DNA of 64,000 bases, from NCBI GenBank assembly GCA_963281255.1, contig OY725493.1:372001-436000 (forward strand), written 5' to 3'. Positions 1 through 12,700 of the stretch are shown here, one piece after another. A model generated the notes under the pieces. It was not told where the DNA came from. It ran no database searches and worked only from the letters and a program-made list of their open reading frames with translations. This DNA comes from Aphrocallistes beatrix (lineage: Eukaryota; Porifera; Hexactinellida; Sceptrulophora; Aphrocallistidae). Each line of letters begins with the position of its first letter. Within the stretch, counting starts at the first letter, position 1. Both the position numbers and the translations under genes were made by a program.

Positions 1-430
1 AAGTGTAAATATTGTGGAGCTACGATCCAATACAAAGTATTGGAAAATCACAGCAGAATCTGCCTAGAATTTCCTTTAGTTTGTCCTAACGAATGCTTGA
101 AAAGTTGCATCCGGAAAGAATTGAAGTTACACATTGAAAAAGAATGCCCAAACACACTAGTAGCATGTCCATATAAGGAAATGGGATGTGAAGTGTCAAG
201 CAAACGATCTGAGTTACCTGAACATGAGAAAACATTATAAATGGAATCAATAATTCAGATTCAAAAAGATGAAAATGAACAATTAACTGCTAAAGTGTGA
301 AATTTGGAAAAAGAATGTCAGCGATTAAAAACTTCGAAGTCGCCCGTTCTAGCATTGACTACAACAGAACCAATCAAAGTTTACTCAGGACCATGTGAGG
401 TAGTGAATTTAATTGAATATAAATATTGAT
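1..430 (+). pseudogene. TRAF-type zinc-finger protein fragment (decayed)
   Basis: The frame open from base 1 encodes paired Cys/His modules of the TRAF-type zinc-finger style: CKYCG, a Cys-Pro-Asn-Glu-Cys module, then CPYKEMGC with downstream His residues. TRAF-type fingers normally precede a coiled coil and a TRAF/MATH domain in signalling adaptors. The frame stops at TAA 238-240. The next codons still encode a charged, coiled-coil-like stretch (IIQIQKDENEQLTAKV, then a Leu/Lys/Glu-rich run), broken by TGA at 298-300 and further stops near 425. No MATH domain can be recognised beyond 430. The gene starts outside the window, so the 5' part is unseen. I read it as a pseudogene tail, although a short 3'-truncated product ending at 240 cannot be excluded. 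Confidence 0.6.
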
Positions 431-644
431 TTAGATGTTGGAGATTATCCACAATTTTCTTATGATATCCTTTAGACGTTTAAGAACCCATGTGGTAAAT
501 CTACTCTAGATATATCTTTATCAGAATGTACGTATTTCAATAGGATTGGTCGAGTAAATCCGTTTTAACAGGTGGTATATTTATATAGTATTCAAACGAT
601 GCATTCATAGTAGTAAGTAAAAACTGAGTCAAAAGATTGTGAAA
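431..644. other. Spacer between TRAF-type relic and E2/U-box pseudogene
   Basis: AT-rich. Short open stretches are interrupted by stops. No SAM exon for the following pseudogene can be seen here, unlike the other family members. Confidence 0.4.
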
Positions 645-3551
645 TTCCAATTTTGAAAATAAATATTAAATTTCTAAATCAAGAAGGAATTGTCTGCAAT
701 ACTGTGTACCCTTTAGATATTGATCAATCCATGAAGTACTATGAGTTTGTACAGATAGTCTATCATGTTGTAAGTAAGAAAATAAATGGTTTTAACTTCA
801 CGAGTGTAGAACTGTACTCAGAGACAGGATATCCCCTCGCACCCACTCCTATAATCTACCTAGAACCTCTCTCTAACTGGGGACTACGAGATAATGAGTT
901 GATATATGCTTATCCTAAAGAATTATTCAACAATTACCAGTTCGTGAGTGATGTACATTGCGAGGATTTCGTAATTCCAATTAAACTTAAAAATGGAAAT
1001 TTCGTAAAAGATTTTGAATTTAAAAAAGAATTCGTCTTCTGTTTAGACCTAAAAGTACTAATATCCTTTGAAATGCATATACATGTCGATTGCAACAATT
1101 TATATTAGTTCAATTTCTCTTAAAAATGCGAGGAGATCGCACCAGATACAATAGGTTTTCAAAAGAAATCGATTGACAGACGAAATCTATCTTTCACAAT
1201 TTCTGAAACTTATATTAACAATGAATCCTTGAATGCATTCCGTACATTCTACACTTCATGCTATCTTTCTAATGGCCCTAATACATATTATTACACATTC
1301 AACGCGTATCTTCTCTTCTTAGTGAGAGAGTACGGAGAGAACAGAGATAAAGACAGACTATTGAGGAGACTGGAACTGCTTAGGAAGATTTTTTGTTCTC
1401 CTCCACTCGTCTACTATCTCTATCCCCCACATCTCTACCACACAGAATAGCCATCAATGAAGGCATCATTACAACCATTTCTCTTCTCTCCACAACTTCA
1501 GATAGACCCACCATCTCCAAATTCCCACAGCTGTGGATGCACATAGAAGAACACGCACTAACACCTGATCTACAATTGACAGAGATATACGAAACTACTT
1601 TCATTTCAAAACGGACACGAGAGAATCCGAGAGATGACGATACCCGTAGACTCTAGCGAGCATTCCCTCCCAACCAAGATACAATCGTAACTTGGAGAAC
1701 CGTCTCTTCCACACACGATGCGTTTAGCTATACTCCTCCCACTAGATTGGAAGATTTCACTGAAAGAGTTAAGCACAGATTTCCATTACAACATCCAGTA
1801 CAGCTTTACAAGAGTTTCGTAGAAGAAAGGAAATCTTACGGACTGATGCTTCCACTGATTCGTGGTCTGTCTAGTCCCTGTGTGTTCCTAGGAAGGACTG
1901 AAGGGAGGTATGGGTACTTCAACTATTTCTCCCCGGAAGATGGTAAATGTTACTGATACAATCCTCATGATATTAACATTTCAAAACGTCTCGAGATATC
2001 CAATATAAACAGTTACCTCAAGATTATAGTGATATGGGTTTGGCATTCCTTGAAAACTCAAGAATTCAAAGCGTACCTAACCCTGCACTCAGTCAACTTG
2101 ATGCTGCTAACATGTTAATAGAAAATCTCGTGGACTATCTTGTTGGATCTCAAGTATTTGCTCGGTGTCATAGTAATATCAAACAATCACGATGTTCGAA
2201 CTAAGGAAATGATGAAGCTTACTTTTGAATACAACGTGGTTTTGACCAAATTAAAAAAATATTTAGAAAAGTTTAAACCTACATATTACGAGAAATATCG
2301 GCCTACTGATGGAATAATCCAAACGTCAATTGATTATTGTATTGATTCATATTCCAGTCCCAGTAAGGAATTGAAAACAGAGATTTTTCTCTTTACTAAT
2401 GGTGAAACTAGCAAAAAGTATTATGGAGCCAAGACTAACTCATTTGAACGGAGACTCTACAACTCCTCTTGTGTGGTGAACAACGTTATTCTATCAGAAA
2501 GATTCGGACATAATTTAGAAAAACTTTGCAAGATAACTAGAGGTGTACACATCACATATAAACCAATATCAAAAAACATTTCAAAAGAAAACAATATATA
2601 CCCTCCAACTAATCCGATATTGGAATACTGCACAGTGTTACAAGACATACTGAGTGGTGTTGATGAGCGAGTGATAATTTTGGAACCTATAACTTTCTCT
2701 CAAGTCAAATCTCCCTGAAACTTATTAGTCCAGAAGAATTCCTTGAAAACTCTGAGAGAGATAAAGAGGAGTATCAGAAGACTATGATTTATCAAGGCAC
2801 AATATCTAACTGTATACACATTTTGAGGAAAGTTACTGCTTACATTAAGAGCCCTAATCCTCACTGCAAACTCTATCCTTTCAGAAATGAAATTCTAAAA
2901 TGGTTAATCTTCATGCAAGGACCAACACACTCTCCCTTTGAAGATTCTATATTTATACTGGAGTTGTATTTCGGAGAACAGTACCCACATTACCCGCCTA
3001 AACTGAGATTTCTATCATCAGTCTATCATCCTAACGTAGACAAGGCAGGACACATATGTCATCCTATTCTCATAGAAGACTACTCTCCTAGTGTCTCACT
3101 CCGTCAAATTCTAGATGCAATCCACTCTATGCTAGCCCAACCAATCATATCACATGCAGTTAGAAGCAAGGTGTTAGAAATAGCAATTTGGTACAAAGAG
3201 TTGTACGGTCAGGCAGCGAATATTCTGTGCGAAATTTTGCATTTAAAAGGCAAAACATTGTTTACCATAGAACAAAATTTCAAGATAAAATCAGACTATT
3301 CTAAGGTCTCTCATCCTCCAGCTCTAGTTTATTCTATCACAAATCAACTGTTCGACAATCCTGTCATGACTCCTGAAGGTAACACATATGAACGTCACGC
3401 TATTCTACAGCACATAGAGAATACACACACAGATCCTATCAGCAACACTCCTCTACGCTCTTCAGACCTCATTCCTAACCACGCTATGGAAGTGATGGTG
3501 AAAAATTATAAAAGTAATATGTCTTCTAAGATCTACTGGTGGGAAAAATAG
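645..3551 (+). pseudogene. Ubl-vWA-E2-U-box fusion pseudogene (subfamily A, 5'-truncated)
   Basis: It aligns along its length with the intact gene at 5374-8753. The Ubl-like N-terminus is at 653-1108, the helical region at 1229-1656, a vWA-like remnant at 2140-2718, and E2 plus U-box at 2784-3551. The E2 keeps HPN and the active-site Cys (VYHPN, then GHICHPIL). The U-box keeps LFDNPVMTPEGNTYE. The frame is broken by TAG 1106-1108, a second stop about 15 bases later, a deletion of about 16 bp near 1425, stops at 1654-1656 and 1954-1956, and a frameshift near 2720. The piece at 1747-1956 resembles the middle region of the gene at 9721-13515, a section missing from the intact subfamily A gene, so the pseudogene preserves the older, longer layout. 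No upstream SAM exon is found. The 3' part (2784-3551) is a clean 255-codon frame and could in principle still be expressed. Confidence 0.8.
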
Positions 3552-4220
3552 AGTTAAAATCGTTTGAATTACTGCATACTACCATTTGTGTACGTATTAT
3601 TAAAGTAATGTTTTAGAATTAATTTTATCACGCGTTTCCACAAAAAGTGTCAAAATATATTAGTCAATCAGAATCCAGAGATTTACTATCACGATTGACT
3701 TTGATTTAATTGATTAATGGCGACTTAACGGACATATACAAGTGAGAATCACTTTCTAGCCTAGTGTAACGATTATTCGTATGTTCAACCTTACCTCATA
3801 TGTGGCAACCAAAAATATTAGAATTTTAATTTAACAGCAGAATTTAACATAATTGATCAATTTAGAATATACCTAAGTCAATACAAATAAACAAGTTAGA
3901 ATCACTCAAATTCGATTAGTTGAAATGAAAGAAATGTCCTCAATTAACTCAATTAAGGAGGATGTATATTATACACATGCCTTACGAGTAATTTAATGAA
4001 GATATACACTATCAATCTGTCAACGGATATTTTGTTTTTGTTGATTCTTTTTCAAAACTACGCGATCAATTCTTTGTTTATTTTCGTTTACATTAGATAT
4101 GTCAAGTAAATAGTCGTAAAAATAAATTACATTTCTACAAGCACACACATAATAATCTAAGAATAATATATGCTTCTAATTTGTCAAACTGAGCCAATAT
4201 ATTACAAAAAAGCCCCTAAA
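3552..4220. other. AT-rich intergenic spacer
   Basis: No gene, RNA or clear repeat structure is recognised here. Confidence 0.4.
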
Positions 4221-4530
4221 CGTGGTTGAAGATCTCCCCTACCCTCACCCCGGGGGCATAGAACCTATCCAGGATTGTGTGACAAATTCGTCCTGAACTG
4301 TTGATGCTACAATGGTAGATAGGTGTGATGAATCTGATGTTGGGTGGTTTGGATGGATATTCGTTAGTGAACTCAATGAACAATTCAAATATTCCTCCTT
4401 CGTAAGGAGTACCTTCTGGTCCTTCCATTATAATCCTCCAGAAGTCAAAGTGTTCTTCTCCAGGGAATACCTCGATAGCTGGATGAGGATGTGCTTGGTG
4501 GTAGGAAAATTCTTGTAAGATTTGCTTAGT
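4221..4530 (-). pseudogene. Inverted E2 (UBC) domain fragment
   Basis: Read on the minus strand, about 100 codons match the E2 domain of the gene at 9721-13515. The match includes HPHPAIEVFPGEEH, the EGPEGTPYEGGIFELF core and the active-site region NSSGRICHTILDRFY. Homology starts at 4221, opposite the FNHV codons, and fades near 4530, where a repeat of the GGCGGACAC hairpin family begins. No vWA or U-box is attached. It is a displaced, inverted piece of a subfamily B E2, next to a transposon copy. Antisense transcripts crossing it would pair with the active E2 genes. Confidence 0.8.
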
Positions 4531-5010
4531 ATATATCTCTGTAACGAATTGATTGAAGAAACTGCCAGGCACAGAAAACTGATTTTGGCATGCGGGAGTC
4601 TTTTGACTATGGCTTCACTAAGTTCTGACTTCAGACGAAAATGTCGACTAATCATGGAATTATGACGTCATAGTCATCTTTGCATAATTAGAAATCTGTC
4701 TTTCGACTATAACTCAGCCATTTTAGGTGATAGAAGGCTGAAATTTTAATAAAATGTGTATATTAATATATCTCTAATATGATGCAACTATCATTTCGAA
4801 AATGATGACTCAACCCTCCGTTATCATTACTCAGCAAAAATTGAATAATTTAAAAATTTTGCGATTTTTCGCCTATAACAGTAAGACGTATTTAGGGATG
4901 TTATCTACCTTGCCATTAATCAATGTGAGGCTAGGTGTTCGAAAGACCCCTCTGGCGGACACAAAGTTTCTGACAGCCGCGCAGCGTAAGCAAGCGAAAC
5001 GCCCTTGTTA
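4530..5010 (+). mobile_element. GGCGGACAC-hairpin repeat (family A), near full copy
   Basis: Shared sequence recurs at 53708-54120 (same orientation), 20687-22254 and 42312-42645 (opposite), and as partial copies at 35355-35465, 56683-56708 and 60425-60500. Hallmarks are a region with TGACGTCAT motifs and a terminal block made of a GGCGGACAC/GTGTCCGCC hairpin, then GCGCAGCG..AAGCAAGCGAA. No coding capacity is seen, so it is a non-autonomous DNA element. Confidence 0.65.
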
Positions 5011-5237
5011 ACAATTAAAATGGAACGTTTGACACATTTTGTTTGTATATTTACTCAAAAGAGCTCTGAAATTCTAGTGTACTAATTACAAGTAGAAACA
5101 TACTTATTTTCTTTCTAAAGCCCTATGGATCTGTTCTCCAGTGGATTTCTCCAAAGAATAAGGTATTTTTAGCAATAAAAACAAGTTGGTTTAAGATAGT
5201 TCTTTCATATGTTTCAATTATATCAAATAACAGTTCT

Positions 5238-5310
5238 TGTAATATCCCGGTGGATCTCCTAATACTAAACAGATCATATGTCATATAGGCTCTCTATATA
5301 GTATTCATAG
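5238..5310 (+). promoter_or_regulatory. Conserved proximal upstream block of the SAM/E2/U-box genes
   Basis: A pattern TAATATCCCG, then GATCATATGTC and ATAGGCTCTC, lies about 65-135 bases before the SAM-exon ATG at 5374. Matching blocks precede the ATGs at 9721 (block 9563-9655) and, more weakly, at 14405 (14280-14335). This suggests a shared promoter; its function is inferred. Confidence 0.5.
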
Positions 5311-5373
5311 AAGATGCCTTCGCATTTATATTATTTTCTATTGATGCTATTATACTAGAAATAAATTCTTCAA

Positions 5374-8300
5374 ATGGCGATGAGAAATATAGAAATGTCG
5401 TTGTATGAGTATCTCAAAGAGATACGGCTTGAAAAGTTTGAACAAGGTCTTAGGGAGCAAGATGTTTCTTTTGTTAGTGATTTAACGAAGATTACAAAGA
5501 CTACTTTGATTTCTGAAGTAGGGATGACTCCAATTCAAGCCAAGCGCATAGTAAGAACAATGGGAGAAATGTTTCCAGATCTTGTAAGTATTGGTAGACA
5601 CTGCTCTGTATATGTTCACTCATCTTTTGATTGTAATTGCAATTGTAATTTATAATTATAATGATATTAAAGTATGTAAAACACAAAGTTTGGCATGTTC
5701 TACTCAAACTAAACCATAGCTACGCCTATGTTAGCAATACAAGAATTCCTTTTTGCTTTTGAAACGAGTTTTTATCAGAATCCTAACTTCTTGAATACGA
5801 GAATTTTCCCGACTTAAACCTTTTCCTATCGAACAAACTAATCGACAGTTATAGTTGAATGTTAGTTTATACTTAGTTAGTTAGAGTTTTAGTGATTGCC
5901 GCCCTTGGTTTGAATATAGTTATATATTTTATCGGCTAATTTACTATTACTGGGTGCATTCATAGTGTTATAATTAACCTTGTTTTGTAGGAAATAAGAA
6001 AAGAAATAGCGCCAGTGCTCCCACTGAAATCTGCTTCACTAAAATATACTACAGTACAACCTAAGTCTGACAATAAGCCAAGTGGACAGGAAATGAAAAA
6101 TTATAAGATTCCAAAGTTAAAGATAAAATGTCAATTTCTCGACAGGCAGGGAATTTTCAACAATATAGTGTATTCTATCCATGTATTGCGATTAACTATG
6201 TACTATGAATTCGTACATCAAATCTATGAAATCTTAAGGAAAGAAAAAAGGGATATTAACTTCACGAGTGTAGAACTGTACTCAGAGACAGGATGTCCCC
6301 TCGCATCCTCTCCTAACATCTACTTTGAACCTCTCTCTAACTGGGAACTACGAGATAATGATTTGATATATGCCTATCCTAAGAAACTATTCAACAACTA
6401 TTTTTTTGAAAGTGACATTGATTGCGAGGAATTTGTAATCAACATTCAACTGAAAGATAGTAACATCAGAAAAGAATTTAAATTCAATAAAGAAAACATT
6501 TCTTATTTTGACTTGAAAATACTAATATCTTTGGACATGCACATTCCTATTGATTGCATCAGCATACACTACTTCAACCTTGCAAGCCAGTGCGAAGAGA
6601 TTGCTCTTGACAACATGGACATTCAAAAAGAATTCATTGACAAGATAAAATTATCTTTCACAATTTCTGACACTTATTCCAACAATGATATTAGAGTTCA
6701 GTCAGTTAACACTTCATGTTTTCCGTCCAGTTCCTTACCCAATTTCCACACACTTAACATAGATATTCAGGAGTTAGTGAGAGAGTACGGAGAGAACAGA
6801 GATAAAGACAGACTATTGAGGAGACTGGGACTGCTTAGGAAGATTTCCTGTTCTCCTCCACTCGTCTACTCTCTCTATCTCCTATTCACTCAATCCCCCA
6901 CATCTCTACCACACAGAATAGCCATCAATGAAGGCATCATTACAACCATTTCTCTTCTCTCCACAACTTCAGATAGACCCACCATCTCCAAATTCCCACA
7001 GCTGTGGATGCACATAGAAGAACACGCACTAACACCTGATCTACAATTGACAGAGATAAACGAAACTACTTTCATATCCAAATCAACACAAGGAAATACA
7101 AAGGATAGCAGAACTCGTAGACTCTTGAAACCACTTCTTCCTGACCCAGATACGATCATAGCTAAAGAAAACGCCCCTTCTATATATGCAATACACAATT
7201 ACTCTAAGATTATAATTATATTAGATCTTAGCAATGAGATGAGTCTGACATTCCTTGGAAATCCCACATTCCAAAAGCCAAACTCTGCACTAACTCATCG
7301 AGTTGCTGCTATTAAGGTAATAGAAACTCTCATAGAATACCTCACAAGTTCTCAATGTAAGTATTTACTCAGTGCCATAGTAATTTCCAACAATCCTAAA
7401 GTTCAAAATGGTTATTCTGAAATAATTAAACCTACCGTTGAATATGTTGAGGTTCTGAAAGGAATAAAATCCTATATCCAAGAGCTTAAACCTACCTTTT
7501 ACTTGAGAAATGAGCTCCCTGATGGTCTAATCGTAACCGTACTCAATTATTGTATTGATTCATATGCCACTTCGAGTAAGAATCTAAAAACAGAGATTTT
7601 TCTCTTCACCAATAGTGAATCTAGATTAATATATAATGGAACTAAAGAAAATCCTTTTATAAGGAAACTATGCAACTCTTCCTGTGTGCTGAATAACATT
7701 GTTCTATCAGAAAAAACGATACACTATTTAGAAGAACTGTCCAAACTAACCATTGGGGTCCATTTAACCTATAAATCAATATCAAGATATCTTTTAAGTG
7801 GAAACAACATATCTAATCTCACAATTTCAGTGTTGAAAGGGATGCTCTCAGTTAGTGGGCTGGATGCGAACTTTGGAACCTATGAATTTCTCTCTAGTAA
7901 ACTTACTGGCCAATTAATTGGCATAGAAGAATTCCTTGAAAATTGTGAAAGAGATATAAACGAATATCAAAAGGCTATAACAGCACAAAGCACAATATCT
8001 AACTGTATGCATGTTTTAGGGAGCATTACTGCTTACATTAAGAGTCCTAATCCTTTTTGTAAACTCTATCTTTTCAGAAATGAAATTCTTAAGTGGATAG
8101 TATTCATGCAAGGGCCAACAAATTCTCCCTTTGAAGATTCCCTATTAATATTGGAGTTGTATTTTGGAGAACTGTACCCACATCACCCGCCTAAACTGAG
8201 ATTTCTATCATCAGTCTATCATCCTAACGTAGATAACGCAGGACACATATGTCATCCTATTCTCATAGAAGACTACTCTCCTAATGTCTCACTCCGTCAA

Positions 8301-8753
8301 ATTCTAGATGCAATACACTCTATGCTAGCTCAACCAATCATATCACATGCTGTTAGAAGCAAGGTGTTGGAAATAGCTCAATGGAATGCTGAATTGTACA
8401 ATCAGATCGTCAATAATTTGTGTGAAACTTTGAGCTTAAAAAACAAAAAAATGTCTGCCATTGAACAAGATTTCAAAATTGAAATTCATAATGTACTTTC
8501 CAACCCTAGCAGTGTTCCCCATCCTCCAACTTTAATCTGTCCTATCACAAACAAACTTTTCGACAATCCCGTGATGACTCCTGAAGGAAATACATTTGAA
8601 CATCGAGCTATTTTAGAGCACATAGAATGTAATCATACTGATCCCATAAGTAATACACCTCTACGCTCCTCAGATCTGATACCTAACCGTGCTATAGCAG
8701 ATGCGATCTATAAGTACAAGAAAACATTGGTGACGAAGGGCTTAGTAGTGTGA
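5374..8753 (+). CDS. SAM-Ubl-vWA-like-E2-U-box fusion protein (subfamily A, intact)
   Basis: Two coding exons, 5374-5583 and 5991-8753, join at phase 0 (donor CTT|GTAAGTA, acceptor TTTTGTAG|GAA) into about 990 residues. Residues 1-70 form a SAM domain (GMTPIQAKRIVR). Residues about 110-270 hold two ubiquitin-like segments. A helical region follows. Residues about 475-680 are a decayed vWA, with DLSNE where the metal site DxSxS would be. Residues 744-873 are an E2 with HPN at 814-816 and catalytic Cys at 824 (codon 8250-8252). Residues 913-983 are a U-box (CPITNKLFDNPVMTPEGNT). E2s carry ubiquitin as a thioester and U-boxes recruit E2s, so the chain could be self-sufficient for ubiquitin transfer. 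The segment between helical region and vWA is shorter than in the 9721 gene. AATAAA lies at 8876-8881. The fusion is seen directly; activity is inferred. Confidence 0.88.
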
Positions 8754-9125
8754 ATATTAGAAGAGAACTGTTTGCACTACTTTTGTATTGACTGTATTTG
8801 TTCTGTATATTTTGTAATCCAATATCGTAGATATGTTAATTATGTCTGGAAATATACCGGTTAACTCCTGGAAGAAATAAAAAAATGTCCGTCAACACAC
8901 TGATAGTGCAGCTCCATTAAGTGACTCGTATAGCATTTGCATAATATACAGCTTTAATTGCGTTTTAAACAATTTTCTCTATGTCAGTCAACCAGATTTC
9001 AAGTTTAGAGAGTCATCGTGATTCATTTATATCCATTGAGTCAGATAATCCCTATAAATCAATAAATTTAAAGCCAACTGTAATGTCAAATCCCTGGATT
9101 TTGATTGTCTAATACATTTTTACAC
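8754..9125. other. 3' flank of the 5374-8753 gene
   Basis: It contains a polyadenylation-type AATAAA at 8876-8881. Nothing else is recognised. Confidence 0.4.
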
Positions 9126-9330
9126 CCTTTGTGAAAAGCTGCGAAAGTTTTTCAAAATTTGAGCCTAGGATTAAATCTCTACCATATAAGTAATATATGG
9201 TCTAAATTTGGCGCAATTTGATCCAATCGAATTTCCAGGAGCGAGCAGACAGAAGGACTTAAGTAAGGACTTCGACGCCGATCATGACATAACATCTCCT
9301 ATTCTAGGTACTGCACTAAAAATAATCGAT
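9126..9330 (+). repeat. Dispersed repeat (family B) copy 1
   Basis: The block CTACCATATAAG, then CAATTTGATCCAATCGAATT, then GGAGCGAG and GATCATGACATAA matches 59625-59815 in the same orientation and 35035-35225 inverted. The open frame across it is probably incidental. Confidence 0.55.
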
Positions 9331-9562
9331 CCCAGCTTGTATCTAGCAGCTTATGAGGTTATATATTCTGGCTTAAACATGCGTATATACATGGTCTTCC
9401 AAAATATGAATTTTAGAATCCATAGGCGCTCCATTCCAAACTTTTTGGACCTTATCCATTCGTAAGTGAGGTTCTTCCTGAATCAATATTAATCTCAGTC
9501 ATTTGGATCAGTAAATTGATCTGTATTATGATTTATTCTATCAAACAAATAGAATGTTACTA

Positions 9563-9655
9563 CTGCAATATCCCGCTGAAATGGTATGATATGATATCTC
9601 CACATGAAGTCAAAGAGATCATATGTCGGCATAGGCTCTCCCTGCCTATAGTATG
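9563..9655 (+). promoter_or_regulatory. Conserved upstream block, copy 2
   Basis: CAATATCCCG and GATCATATGTCGGCATAGGC match the block in front of the 5374 gene, at a similar distance (about 65-155 bases) from the ATG at 9721. Confidence 0.5.
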
Positions 9656-9720
9656 TGCATAACTAAATACATTATGTATATACTTTAGAAAGAGTGAGGA
9701 TATTTCTATCTTATTTCTAC

Positions 9721-12700
9721 ATGGCAAATAAGGAAATATCGTTAACTGAATTTCTCAGACACAAAGATGTACGCCTTGGCGAGTACGAAGAAACGTTAAT
9801 TGAGCAGGGTGTTGAAAAAATAGACGATTTGAAGGACGTTGATAAAGAGATACTCACAAGAGACATTAAGATGAAGCCAATTCAGGCCAATCGTTTGTTA
9901 AGGAGCGTCTCAGAGCATTTTAGTTTAGTAAGTTATGATATATACTTGTAGTATTACGTATGTCTTTAGTGATAAAAGGGAGAATCTAAGGACACAGCCC
10001 GTTGATACTGGCAACATTTGCTTTATAATATTCCCAAATACTTTCTAGTATAGAACGTATACTTATCGAGCGAATGATAAAATAAATGGGGCAACTGCTG
10101 GCCGCTAGTGACATATGATCGCCTGGCATGCTTTTTTGGTTTCCGGGTCATAGCGGCCATAAACAGTGCCAATATTAAGAATTGTTAAATTCGATTATGC
10201 CACAATTTTGATTTATACTTAGTATCACATGTTTTCTCATTCCAGTTCTAGGTTAAGTATCTACGAATCTATAGCTAGTGTTGACTTCGTTCTAGTAACA
10301 ATACACATCATAGCTGTCATCTTGATTAATTCCTCAAATTAATCAGGAGGGGCATGTCTGTGTTAAAACCTACTATATACGTTATTAATATTTAATAGAA
10401 GCCATCTCGTTCAATACAAGGACAAGATCACAATGGACTTAATGATGAAGTTCATAAAATGCAAACTAGAAAATTTCAACTTGAAATTCACTACCAGCTG
10501 TTTACAAACCAAAATCCAGAAAAGAAGAGAGTAGGGCCTTTTAACGGTGATCGTGTACTATACTGTGACCTAATTAACATTATATGCAACGAAGAACGAG
10601 ATGAGATACGAGAAGACATGACGGTAGAACTGTACACCTGTGAAGGGTACCCATTAGCCACTAGACCTATCTCCTACATAAGCAAACTGTCCGACTGGTG
10701 TCTTGAGGAGTATCCTGACACTCCTCTACTCTATGCTGTTCCTAGACTTAAATGCTATACTGACAAGTGTACACAGTACATGACAGCAGCTCCTCTCTGT
10801 GATGGAATTGATCATATCTTCATAAGGAATGCTGAATGCGATTTCAAAAGAACGATACGAACTAATTGTAATGAAGCTACGTATTTCCAGTTAATGAAGA
10901 CAATACAAGACATGACAGGAATCCCAGGCCATCTTATCCAATTGTATCAAGCTGACAAACAGGCCCATTCAGATGAAGATAGCTTAACGCTAGATAAACT
11001 GAGTATTGGTAATCAATCTGCATTAGATATGAAACTAAATGACCATTTCTGGACTTTAGGGAAAGACAAGAATTTCAGTTTGCAAGAATGTAAACCAACT
11101 TGGCATCAAGAACAAAGCAATTTTGGGACTTCGTTCTTTTTCAGCTGTCTCTACTCGCTAGCTGATTGGATGGCAGAACCTGACCAAAGATCCTCTGGAG
11201 TATTCTACAAGACATTGGGACACATTCGCAGCATAACAGGATGTCCTCCATTGATCCACGCACTCAACATAATGTTCAGAAATGAGACGCTATCCCTCCC
11301 ACACAGAGTTGCCATTCAGGAATGTCTAGTCATGCTTTTTAAAACGATCGAACCTAAAAACCGAAAACTACACATCCCAGGATTCGAAATTATAAATACA
11401 AAGAAAGTAACTGAGTTTTCGAACTATTTTTGGGTTTATCTAATTCACTACTCGAATAAGAGTCACTTGCAGACAGAACAATACTCTACTCTCAACCTAA
11501 CTTGTAGTGTGACGTTTAAACGCATGACTGATCCTGTATTAGTGATGGATACAAATGGAGTTGAGCACATAGTTGATCGCAATACACTTTATAGAGAGGA
11601 TAGAGACCTAGTCAAGTATCTGTATAATTATAAACGAATGATACATTCATTTATTGGAGATGAAGTGATTATTTGGAATTGTATCCATGCCCCAACATGT
11701 GGAGTGGATCTAACAGATAAGTGGGAGGGACTGACTGAATTATGTTCAAGTTTTCCAGCACTTTCCGTTCAAACGCCACTAAATATCAATGCTCTTTGTC
11801 GTAAACCATCCATGGTTCCTCTCGCAAACGGAAATATTGGTGTCTATACTAGTACATCTGTATCTAAAATTGGCGACAGACCCTTCATTTACTTTGAAGT
11901 TTCCACTGGGAAATATAATAATTTTGATGTTCAAGAATTGGATAGAGCAGTAAAGTCGAACCCACCTCCTATCTGGGAAATAATAGACCATTCTAAGCAT
12001 GCTCTTCAGACCATGACTCGTGATCCTGAAGAGATTATAATGGTCATTCTAGACACCAGTGCATCAATGACATCATTATATCTGGACTGTAAAACAAAGG
12101 TGGATTCAGTTTTGGAGGCATTTTTAGCCTTTTGCGATCGTACTGAAGCTTATCAATTTAAGAATATGATTGGGTTGATATTGTTTGCACAGGATTGCTT
12201 ATTGCAATATCCATTTTCTGAAGATCTCCAAGGATTTACTGATCAGTTTGGAACTTACCCAATTGGAACCAGTACTGCTATCTACGACGCGATAAAATTT
12301 GCAGTCGATCAGTTTGAAAATTTTACAACTCAATATCCAAATTGCAGAGATGTGCATCGAAGGATTTTATGCTTAACAGATGGTGCTGACAACAATTCCA
12401 GCATTACACCTAAAAGGGCGACTAGGTTGCTTGTAGACAATGGAATAATAATGGACTGTGTATTACTGTGTCCAAGTATTACAGTTGATACACATGCTAT
12501 TGCAAAGGCTAGTGGTGGGTACTCTTTTAAGCCGTTTAGCTCGCGAGAGATGTTGAACATATTTGAACAAGAAACAATGTTATCAATGAAATGGAGAAAG
12601 GATTGCACTGCCGTCTTTCCTCCAGGAAAAAGTATCGACCTCAGTTCCCAAGCTACTCGGCCCTTAGATACAGAACCAACTCATGTGTTACCTGATAAGC

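Noticed and set aside
6890-7198. 102-codon minus-strand frame opposite the 5374 gene
   Set aside because: It is the antisense shadow of a conserved coding stretch and is repeated only because the sense strand is duplicated at 1380-1604.
9208-9465. 85-codon frame before the 9721 gene
   Set aside because: It overlaps a dispersed repeat whose other copies (59625, 35035) do not keep the frame.
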